A stretch of DNA of 64,000 nt from Pycnopodia helianthoides (Eukaryota > Echinodermata > Asteroidea > Forcipulatida > Asteriidae): positions 4,417,195-4,481,194 of the forward strand of contig CM063249.1 in the NCBI GenBank assembly GCA_032158295.1, in the 5' to 3' direction. The translations under genes were made by a program, and so were the position numbers. Shown here piece by piece: positions 43,601 through 55,600 of this stretch (positions are counted from its first letter, which is position 1; every line of letters begins with the position of its first letter). Below the pieces are notes generated by a model, which was given only the letters and a program-made list of their open reading frames with translations, had not been told where the DNA came from and searched no databases.

Positions 43601-46600
43601 CAGAACACTTATCTTGGAAGAGTAGGGGTTGACCCCGGTGTTTCTGGTTCACGTAGCAAGCACCCTTGTTAACAGGTGTCCTCAGGCTTGTGAGCTACAT
43701 GTACAATGATTAAGTTCACTTATGAGGCATCCTTGGTTTCATGACCAGAAATATATAATAGTAATAATGATAGAATAGTTGTTTACGCGTTCTGCTTGGA
43801 GTACAGGATACATACTAAAAACTAAGTTATTTCTCAGGACGATTGCTGCCAGGACTTTAATGCAGCTTCTAGATGACGAAAACAATCGAGTGATTTTTCT
43901 CGGACCGCATTCACCAAAAATAAACCACACCTGCGGGAATGAAATGTTTCACAGTGGACTAGGTTTGACCTATTTATAGATCTATCACTCTTGCGATTCA
44001 ATCCTTGGGGCTTTTTTACGCAACTTTGAAGCCACGTCCAAGATTACATATCATCGATTTACTTTATTGCAACATCAGCGCGGCATAAAGTTTTGTTCAT
44101 GTTCTTCGCCTTGGGTGACAAGTCTTATTCGATGTTAAAGATTTTCCCCAATGAAATACAAGGAAGTAAAAGTCAATGGAGATGTTCCATTCGACAAACC
44201 TTAGTGACTGATGTTGAAGAACTTTAAGGAGACGATGCACTGTGGGGCCCTTGAGGGCGGTATTACAGGGTATTGTATTTGAAGAAAAACAAATGTATAA
44301 AAAGCCTAAGGTATTTGTTCAGAAACTTGTGAACACTAATGGCAGCTCTAATCATTACCAAAGCTAATGTAGACAGTTTACTGATTAAATTTCCTGAGCT
44401 GCTGTTTTGCCTGAATAATATATTCAGTTTTCACTCTTACTCCCTTGAAAAGTTAGCTACCTTTGGTCATGGACTATGGTGGCTGTGAAGGGCCATGTTT
44501 CAAAAGCAACGTTTTTTGTGGTGTGTAAAGCCCGGTTCATACTTCCTGCGAATGCGAATGCAAATGTGAAGCGAGTTTCAACGTCACAGCTCTATTTTCG
44601 CTCCAAATGTTTTCGTAGGAGTTGAGCACAGCTCAACCCTTGCAAATTGTTTGTTGCGAATTTGTGGCGTAAAAATTCACTTCGCAATTTGCATTCACAG
44701 GAAGTATGAACTGGGCTTGAGTTAGTACTGTAAGTAAGCCATTATGATCACAGCACAGATGTATTTTTGCATACGTGTAAATTGTTCCCTACAGCTAGGC
44801 TTCAAAGGTCAGTTTGTTTAAAACCATGCATTATTTGGAACATTGTGTTTCAGAATTCCAAACACTCTGAAGTAAAAATCACCCAAATCAGCGTGTCTTT
44901 GCCGAGCGTTTGAGAGCAGCAGACTCAAGCTCTCCCGGGCGGGTCGTGGCACTTGTGTCCTTGAGCAATACACTTTACCTTTATTGCTGCGTCCTTCGGA
45001 TGGGACTTAAAGCCGTTAGTCCCTTGTGCTGTGTAATGCACGTATAAAGAACCCAGCACTTGTATCGTAAAGAGAAGGAGTTTTGCCCCGGTAATTCTGG
45101 CAGTGGCTGCCGATTGCGCCGCAGCACCTTGTAAACCATTGGAAGGTGCTACAGGTTTATCAATGGGTCTCATAACTCAAAAAATAGCTCTGCTTATTCT
45201 GTTGAAAAACAAATAATGAGTGCTTTGAAACGCCCCTACGGGTGTGATAAAGTGCTATAATAAGAACCCAGTGTTATCATTATTATTATTGCTACTATGT
45301 CTACATATATACACCTTTTCAATTACAACAAACCCCATGGTTATTATGGAGCGTCCAGAAGTTATAAGCTATTTTTGTTGTTAGATGTAAATTTTGCATC
45401 AGGGATAAAGAAATTATTTGGTTTTTGCCCTTACACCGATGTGTGTTTAGCACTGTATACTCGGTACTTTCCCGAGTCCTGTGAAAACAAAAATCCACAG
45501 GAGTATGCAGTGCTTTAATACACATCTGTGTGAGGGCAAAACCAAATAATATTGTTTCTGTTGAAACTTAATAATTTATATTTTATTTTCTTGCAGGAGA
45601 TTTACTGTGGGAGAAGGCCATTGATGGGTTTGTTTCTGACCTCTTCAACCATTGGAAAGAGAAAAACACAACCAACGAGGTCACCATTTTTCTCTTCTCC
45701 AGAATGTACTACAACGCTCATTCTTTAGGTGAGTAGCAATTGTATTTAAATTCACTTAGTACTTCTTCGGCGTACAGATATTAAAGCGAGAATAGGACAT
45801 AATATAAACGTTCTAGTAGCCCCCTACAGTCCCAAATCCTTATATCTAATTGCCAAAGTGAAGGATTAAGAAGGACAGGGTTGTAGGCCCAAACAACAAG
45901 TGGCTATCACATAGTCAGGTGTGCCAATCTTATCCAAGTCGAAACAAGTTGATGTGGAGTGACATAGGAGAAGGTTGAATGGCTTCTGACTGGAACCTCC
46001 AAACAAAGATATTGACAAAAAAAGGGAGTCCGCCAACATTAGGGCTAGATAGCTTAGTAGACCAGCACATTAAAGGAACATTACAGAATTGGTTTTTGCT
46101 AACAAAACAGTTGCTGGCAGTGTAAGCATTTTATGTAATCCACCATATACATAAACTGACAAACCTGTACAAGTTTGAGATCGATCGGCCATCTGGGTCA
46201 CAAGAAAATAGTGAAAACCGATTACACATTTGCATGAAATCATATAGATTCAACAAATGAATAAAACGCTCAATGAGCGATAAACTCCAATCGGAAAATT
46301 AGTTTATTCATTTCTCATCAAATATGACATTGCAGACAGAAATATTTCAGGGGATGTTTTCTACTATCATCATCATTAGACCGTGTAAGTTTTGTGTAAA
46401 TCTGTGATCAAAAAGTATATTTTACAAGTTTTTTTCTTACCAATTCTGTAATGTTCCTTTAATCCGAAGGTCACAGGTTCAAATTGTGTTCCAGTCAATT
46501 TATTAATTTATTTTTTGGGGGGAGGGGGTCACCTAAACTTTGTAATAACTATTACAGAGCTATGCAAACTTATCAAAAGTTCATATGAAACTTGATCTCT

Positions 46601-49600
46601 TTTTTCTTGCGTGTCAATGTGCGATGCAATAACATCTTCAAGACAAGTCCCAAGAGGAGATGTTGATTTAGAAAAGACTGGCCAGTTGAGTTGGCATAGC
46701 GGTTTCTTTCCTTGCCTTCCCCCTCTGGGGGACCCTTGTTCGAATCCCGCCGGGGGCACTAATGTGGATTGGGTTTTTCAGTCAATACCTGATTGCATGG
46801 GTTTTCCCTGGAATGATTCTCTAGGGTTTTCCTCCCACATCTGAAACTAAAACGTCTCTCTTTGTCTTCTCGCCATGGGGGCTCTTGGCTAGTCTGGTGA
46901 TTAAGTTCGCTTTTCTGAGAATCCTTGGCTTCACAAACAGAATCAATGAAATGAAATGACTCCTCAATAACTTTAGGGTTAATTAACTTGTTGAAATTAC
47001 CACAGGAATTTTTTTGATCTTTTAACATGTTGACTGCCGGTCATATATTCGTAGGGCGTTCCCATTTGCCAAGTGCGGTGCGCATGCACGCGTACCAAAT
47101 AGGTATTATTCGAAACAAAATTGAACATACACATTCTAAGGATGTATGTCCTCACCACTGCCAGAAGTGTATGTGTTGCATGTTCAGTGATGCCAGTGTA
47201 TTTAAATAACAATTCAAAGCCCTTTCAATCATTCTCTACGAGTATACTCGTAGTGGCAGAATCCGTTACACCTGTTAACATCCTTCCTTTAGGATGTTGT
47301 CATCCAAAGCTGAAAATATATCTGGAAGATGACATTCTACTTTTGAGATGTCGTCGTCCTATGATAAATTGTCCCGGGATGTCGTCATCTTATGTTTGTG
47401 ATGTCAATATCTCGCAGTAAATTATCTCAGGAACAAGTTGGATGACACTTCCAGAGCCCTGTAATTTTTTGGGGGGTAAACTAATGTTGGCTTTTCTATC
47501 CACAATGTGTCTCTTTGATTCTGTTTATTTTTGTTAAGTCTCTTTCTTTTTGGTTAAGTGCTGGTTGACATGGTTGATTGTTTGTTGTTTTGATTGTTTT
47601 TAATACTTGCTCATTACCAATTGTGTGTTTAAACTGTTTAACCTTTTAGCTACTTTTTAAGGAATTTTTATATTGTACGTGCAATTCAACCCTATCGGTT
47701 GGCATACTGTTCATTCCTTTTTAGTGTTTTTATGAAATAAACCAACAAATATAAAAAAACATAATGTACATGTCATGTACATAAACACCAGGTGAATGTT
47801 CAGAAAAATCAGCAACTGTTTTGATTCCACCTCCCTTTGTTACCTCAATCCGTAGCATACTGCAAGTTGAACAGTCAACTTTGTGGAAACAAAATATCAA
47901 AATGTCAACTAGTGGTCAAGTGTGTTATTTTTTCCTTTAAATCATTCCACGCATTTATTTTGTGTGATGCCCATATAATATGGATGGTGGAATAGACCAA
48001 AATATCGGGTGCTGTTAAAACAAGTAGGATTTTTAGATCTTCACATGTATGGAACCAAAGTTCCTTATATTAGAAATGTTCCAATTCACATGAGATTTTG
48101 AGCAAGTGGTTAAATTCATGATAAAGAATCTGCGTAAAGTTTCTTTGCATTCCGTTTTGGGTATCATGCAAAAAAACCTAAGCTCAAAGCCCATCAGCCG
48201 CTCAGCCTCGCAGTTTTGGATTATGAAGAATCCTGTGGGGGGGAGGGGGTATAAAACAAGTTTCTGTTTGATGTGTCGATAACGGAGCATGTATCTGGGA
48301 CTATCTGCCGTGATAAATGTCTGCTCTGAAAATGTCACTTTATAATCACATACATGACATAGTAAAAGCAAAATAAGATAAAAAACATGTTAAGCGTCCT
48401 ACTTTTTGAAAAAAAGGAGGAGGCAAACCTTTTTTTTTTTTAAATGGCCGCCCGACACATTTTTTAAGACACCCGGCCTTGCTATTTTTCAAGATGGTTG
48501 CCAGTTTTTTCTGTTTTTTTTTTGTTAGTGTGCTTAAGTTTAAAAAATACAATGTTATGTATTTTAGGATTGATTTTTTTCGTCAGAGAAAGTTAAAAAT
48601 TGTTCCTTTAAAAAAGGAAAAGAAAAAAAAAGGAGGCGGCCTCTAAAAAAGGAAGCGGTTGGGGACGCTCAACATGTTTGCTTTTTTATTTGGCCTAATG
48701 TGAGCGTTGACTTGTCTGGCGTGTTACACGTACCTGGTGGCATTTGCAGATTGGATGGCTTCAGGAGATGGGGATCTTTATAAACAGCTTTTCCATTAAA
48801 GGGTCTTGGGCGATAAGAATCTGTCGTGTTGTCGAAAAAGAATCGGGGGAGGGGGGGAGAGTTTCGACTGAGTGAATGTTGCAATTGTTTTGCAAAACAT
48901 TTTTTAACAAGCTCTGGTCAAACGAGTTCTGCGCCGGCAACTTTTGCAATTGTTACAAAAGTTGGTGAATGTACTTTTTGGCTACATATTATGCCGAAGT
49001 CCCCCCCCCCCCCCCCCGAGTCGAGAGTTAATTTGTTAAAGGTATTGTACACTTTTGGTAACAGCTCAAAATCAGTGTCCACATTTTGTGTGATTCAACA
49101 TATGCATGAACAAACAAACCTGTGAAAGTTTGAGCTCAATTGGTCATCGAGGTCACGAGAAAATAGTGAAAAGAGATCTTATGTGTTTTCTGTTTTTTCA
49201 AATTATCGCGCGCGATAATTACTATTGTTTTACTCGTTTCTCAGAAACGATAGCATTTTTAGGCAGAAATATTTGAAGGAACCCTTTCTACCATTACTTA
49301 CTTTAAATCATGTAAGTTATGTGTGAATCTGTGAACATTGTGTTTTTCGATCTTACCAATAGTGTACAGGGCCTTTAAAAACAACTCAAAATGTGAGTTG
49401 AGATAAAATGTAGGTGTTGTAGATTTTAGTTTAAAAAAATAACCAAACAAAACAAAACAAAACAAAACGAAAACAAGATTTAGCTTTTGCAACCTGCTTA
49501 CCAACAAAATTGCCTATGGTGTAGTTGCAAAATTTTCCAATTTCGACCATAGCATAATCGTTATCAAAGGCTAAATGAATTGTAGATTTTTCTTACACTT

Positions 49601-52600
49601 TGTGAAATCATAAAATACAAAAAAATTTAATGACACTTTATGTTACAGTCTGTCTTGAGATAAATTTGGAGGATAAAGTTTTATGTTTGGGATTTTTTCA
49701 CAAGATAACATTTCTCGTGAAGACGAGCAGAGTACATTGTTTGGAAAGTCAAGACCATAAGCAGTTTTGAGTTACATGTATGGCCAAAAAAAAGGGTCGT
49801 GTTTCCAATTCCCCGACCGACCCTAGTTTTACGCCGCGACCCTAAACTTTTATTCGGCTTATTAAAAAAAACGGGGGGAAAACAAGACAAAAAGGGGAAA
49901 AATAGAAAAAACAAAAACAAAAATCTATTTTACCTTGAAGAAAATGTCTGACTTTTACCAATGTTTTAGGCAACATTTGAAATAAAAACCAAAAACATAT
50001 CAAGAAGAATTTACAGATATCTCCGTGATTTGAGCGTGCGATGTCCAACGACTCAACTACGAGCGGAAAATACCCACAATGCAATGCAATGCGCGCACGT
50101 GTGTACACGGCGCTGTGTGAAGCGCATTCCACGGGTTTGCGCAATTTACAGATTGCGCACATTTTTGCAAAATCGGCCGCTTGAACTGCCAATCTAAGGA
50201 GCACAAACTTAAGATTGCGCACAATTTGCAAGGTCGGGCAGATTAACTGCCAATTCTGCAGAGCGCAAACTGCAGTTTGCGCGAAATTTTGCCTAATTCG
50301 TTGTGCAAATCCGTTGATTGCGTTCAACACATGAACGATCGTGGACATATCGTCAATCATATCGGACTAAAAAAAAAAATGCAAAATAAAAAAACTTTCC
50401 GACCTACCGACCCTAATTTTAAAATGACATGTAATTGGAAACAGAGCCCTTTTTTTGTTTGGCCTATGGTGGACACATTATAATTGCATTTGGTTTGGGT
50501 AAATTTGTCTGTATACACCCAAACCAAATGGTGTACTCCTATAGTGTCCACCATATCTCAAAAAGGCCAATACTAGCGATTCTTTTCAGGGCCAACACTC
50601 CTCCCAAAAGAGATTTACACATGGTTGTACCCGCAAGATTACTTGTAATATAAGTTACTTCTTATTCTTCACACCATGGAAATCTTCAAACATCACTTAC
50701 TCCGATCTCCAAATTTATGTTCACAATATAAAATTGCTGCCGCACCGTCTGGCTTAAAGTGTTACTAGAGCGATATTTGCTACGGTTCCCTTATCCAATA
50801 AAACTGTAGAATGATACTTCATTATGTTACATAAAAAAAATCCAACGATTTGGCCTTTTTAGTCTTGCCTAAATAACGACTTTTACAGACCGATTTTGTT
50901 GCACTCGCCACTCCGAATCGCGAAAAGACCCCCCACGTAGAGTCTCTGGCACACAGCTTTCGCGAACAACTGCATGACGTCACAGAGTGGTGTAGGTCTT
51001 GTGTTGTCACACTAAACAGCGTCATGTACTTTCCCGCACTCAAGCTTGTTCGGCGATTTTTCAGACAAATTCCACCATGGTTGAAAGAGACAGTTCTTGG
51101 GAAGATTATAGTAGATTATTGTAGTCATTTATGACAGTAGCAGCGATACTGTGGTAGTGATTCTGCCAGTAATTTTAGCGATTTCATTTCGTCAGAGACG
51201 ACGAAGAAATCCGCGGTGCAGATCCCCTATAGACTTGATTCAAGTCCCTTTCTCGTGCGAGGTCCCCAACACACTTGTAACGCGCCAGCATATAGCCACA
51301 GTACAGACATATACTACCAGTGCACCCTCACCGACAAAATGTAGCTCGGAACAGGTTTTGGAATGCAGAGCGCTAAACAATAGTTTTCTGACGATGATGC
51401 AAGGAAGGGCCTTGCACGGTATTGGGACTTGAGTCAAGTCTAATCCCCTACCGGCTGGAGCCACTCGCGCGCCCCGGTAGGCAGGCCAAGGCAGCTGGCA
51501 AAGATGCAGCTGGCAAAGACGAAGCCGAACAGGACAACGATCGTCTTTTAAACACAGACTGGTGAGTTGTTTATAAACAATTAGGGGATCATAATACATG
51601 TACAGCCTGGTCAGGATTTGACTTGATTCCATTGAAACTTAAACTAACGTGTGTGACATCAAAACATTTGCCGTGGTGAAGTTCGCCGATTGACTACAGT
51701 TAGTAGTACCGCTATACCAGCATTACACACAGACTATGTTTGTGTGGGTGTACAGTAAGTACACACATTTACATGATGTACATGTACATCAATGTACTGT
51801 ACATCGATAGTGTGTAGTGCTTGGCCAAGTAGTAAACAGAACAGATACGAGCCTTTAGTTGTGCATTTATTTTCATGCAAGATTGTACGTGTAATTCCTT
51901 TGCCTAATAAATAAGAAATTTAAATTGTGAAATAAACAAGATGGAGCAACAAATAGTTTTAATTTTGACCTGTTGAAAACTTTGAAACTGAAATGCAAAT
52001 ATCAAATATCTCTCAAATAAGTTTCAATAACCGTTGACCTTAATTAAGTTATAGTACAAACATCAAGTTCTGTATGCACGCTTTCCCCATCGTAAGGTCA
52101 ACATTAACTTTGGATATATAAGGTGTGTACAATCTGGGGGAGAAATAGTTAGGTGGCTTTTATGTATGGATGAATTATTCAGAGATATTTGAATTATCAG
52201 GGTCATGCACCCCCCCACACACACTCAAAATACACACAAAACAAACCTTTGGAGAATAAAGGACCCCCCCCCCCAATAAAAAATAATAATAATACCACCC
52301 ACCCCATACTATTGCCCACAGCACATAGGAAGATAACATTAAATTATATTTTTCCTCCCCCACCCCCTCCCTCCTGATCCAGGTGTACTTGTGGCAGTCC
52401 GTCATCCAACAACTTGGGATAGACCTAGGTTTGAAGCGTGCTGTGCATCCAGCAGTTTTGCAGACAGCATCTTTGCAGTATCAGGCTCAATATGGGAGAT
52501 GGGGTTTACAGCACGGGGAACATTTGACCAGTAAGTAGTGTTTCCAAGACAAAAGTGATTGTATGCTAAAACTCTCAACTTTTATTACCAGTTTGAACAA

Positions 52601-55600
52601 AAAACATTGTTTTTTTTTGTCATTCCATCTACATCATGTAGTTTAAACACTCATATGATTGTAAACCTGCACAGCATAAGATTAAATTGAACATAGAATG
52701 TGATCAGAAAAATATCCATTACACAGATTTGAGGGAACCTACAACTATCCATCCATTTGTGAATTATATTGTTTGTGTAATGAACAAATACAATTTACCT
52801 TTTATGGATTGACCGCAAAATAAATGGCTACAAACGGTATAATTATACTTAATCTTCTCACTTGGTGCTGATTTGTTCCATATATTTATTTCTCATTAAT
52901 CTCTAGGAAATATCAACATGTACGTGGCATATCGTCAAGTAAAAAAGATGGTGTTGGGGATATTTGGGAAGATTCAACCGGGCTCCACTCTCATCCTGTG
53001 TAATGAATACAATAGGACAGATGCATCCAAACCCAGATTGTACAAAGTCTTCAGCTATCCTGAACTGGATTACATTTTACCAATAGTGTACAGGGCTTTA
53101 AAACAACTCAAAATGTGAGTTGAGATAAAATGTAGGTGTTGTAGATTTTAGTTTTAAAAAAATAACAACAAAAACAAAACAAAACAAAACGAAAACAAAT
53201 GATTTAGCTTTAGCAACCTGTCGTACCAAACAAAATTGCTTATGGTGTAGTTTGCAAAATTTTCCAATTTCGACCATAGCATACTCGTTATCAAAGGCTA
53301 AAGAATTGTAGATTTTTCTGTACACCTTTGTGAAAATCATAATATACACAAAAAAAATTTAATGACCACTTTCTGTTACAGTCTGTATTGAGATAAATTT
53401 GGAGGATAAAGTTTTATGTTTGGGATATTTTTTCACAAGATAACATTTCTCGTGAAGACGAGCAGAGTACATTGTTGGTGAAAGTCAGGACCATAAGCAA
53501 GTTTTGAGTTTCTTGAAGGCCAAAAAAATGGGTTCGTGTTTCCAATTCCCCGACCGACCATAGTTTTACGCCGCGACCCTAAACTTTTATTCGGCTTATT
53601 AAAAAAAACGGGGGGAAAACAAGACAAAAAGGGGAAAAATAGAAAAAACAAAAACAAAAATCTATTTTACCTTGAAGAAAATGTCTGACTTTTACCAATG
53701 TTTTAGGCAACATTTGAAATAAAAACCAAAAACATATCAAGAAGAATTTACAGATATCTCCGTGATTTGAGCGTGCGATGTCCAACGACTCAACTACGAG
53801 CGGAAAATACCCACAATGCAATGCAATGCGCGCACGTGTGTACACGGCGCTGTGTGAAGCGCATTCCACGGGTTTGCGCAATTTACAGATTGCGCACATT
53901 TTTGCAAAATCGGCCGCTTGAACTGCCAATCTAAGGAGCACAAACTTAAGATTGCGCACAATTTGCAAGGTCGGGCAGATTAACTGCCAATTCTGCAGAG
54001 CGCAAACTGCAGTTTGCGCGAAATTTTGCCTAATTCGTTGTGCAAATCCGTTGATTGCGTTCAACACATGAACGATCGTGGACATATCGTCAATCATATC
54101 GGACTAAAAAAAAAAATGCAAAATAAAAAAACTTTCCGACCTACCGACCCTAATTTTAAAATGACATGTAATTGGAAACAGAGCCCTTTTTTTGTTTGGC
54201 CTATGGTGGACACATTATAATTGCATTTGGTTTGGGTAAATTTGTCTGTATACACCCAAACCAAATGGTGTACTCCTATAGTGTCCACCATATCTCAAAA
54301 AGGCCAATACTAGCGATTCTTTTCAGGGCCAACACTCCTCCCAAAAGAGATTTACACATGGTTGTACCCGCAAGATTACTTGTAATATAAGTTACTTCTT
54401 ATTCTTCACACCATGGAAATCTTCAAACATCACTTACTCCGATCTCCAAATTTATGTTCACAATATAAAATTGCTGCCGCACCGTCTGGCTTAAAGTGTT
54501 ACTAGAGCGATATTTGCTACGGTTCCCTTATCCAATAAAACTGTAGAATGATACTTCATTATGTTACATAAAAAAAATCCAACGATTTGGCCTTTTTAGT
54601 CTTGCCTAAATAACGACTTTTACAGACCGATTTTGTTGCACTCGCCACTCCGAATCGCGAAAAGACCCCCCACGTAGAGTCTCTGGCACACAGCTTTCGC
54701 GAACAACTGCATGACGTCACAGAGTGGTGTAGGTCTTGTGTTGTCACACTAAACAGCGTCATGTACTTTCCCGCACTCAAGCTTGTTCGGCGATTTTTCA
54801 GACAAATTCCACCATGGTTGAAAGAGACAGTTCTTGGGAAGATTATAGTAGATTATTGTAGTCATTTATGACAGTAGCAGCGATACTGTGGTAGTGATTC
54901 TGCCAGTAATTTTAGCGATTTCATTTCGTCAGAGACGACGAAGAAATCCGCGGTGCAGATCCCCTATAGACTTGATTCAAGTCCCTTTCTCGTGCGAGGT
55001 CCCCAACACACTTGTAACGCGCCAGCATATAGCCACAGTACAGACATATACTACCAGTGCACCCTCACCGACAAAATGTAGCTCGGAACAGGTTTTGGAA
55101 TGCAGAGCGCTAAACAATAGTTTTCTGACGATGATGCAAGGAAGGGCCTTGCACGGTATTGGGACTTGAGTCAAGTCTAATCCCCTACCGGCTGGAGCCA
55201 CTCGCGCGCCCCGGTAGGCAGGCCAAGGCAGCTGGCAAAGATGCAGCTGGCAAAGACGAAGCCGAACAGGACAACGATCGTCTTTTAAACACAGACTGGT
55301 GAGTTGTTTATAAACAATTAGGGGATCATAATACATGTACAGCCTGGTCAGGATTTGACTTGATTCCATTGAAACTTAAACTAACGTGTGTGACATCAAA
55401 ACATTTGCCGTGGTGAAGTTCGCCGATTGACTACAGTTAGTAGTACCGCTATACCAGCATTACACACAGACTATGTTTGTGTGGGTGTACAGTAAGTACA
55501 CACATTTACATGATGTACATGTACATCAATGTACTGTACATCGATAGTGTGTAGTGCTTGGCCAAGTAGTAAACAGAACAGATACGAGCCTTTAGTTGTG

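Larger units (their letters stand above)
49353..53076. repeat. Tandem duplication unit 1 (~3.72 kb)
   Basis: Repeated head to tail as 53077-56813. Offset is 3,724 bp at the left edge and 3,737 bp after about 49,840, because the first ~450 bp differ by many single-base indels and substitutions. From there on all shared translated frames are identical. It contains a 680-bp TIR element, a 63-bp-period repeat, a small palindrome and two exons of an unrecognised gene. Confidence 0.95.

Noticed and set aside
49842..50360. 172-codon minus-strand frame, identical at 53579-54097
   Set aside because: It runs across a TIR element and a 63-bp tandem repeat, ends in Phe/Cys-rich translation of A/T runs, and has no family resemblance; identity between copies comes from the segmental duplication.
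51240..51632. 130-codon minus-strand frame and 93-codon plus-strand frame (51151-51432)
   Set aside because: They overlap each other on opposite strands, have no recognisable domain, and are duplicated only because the whole unit is. A donor-like GTGAGT near 51562 did not give an open frame into exon A.
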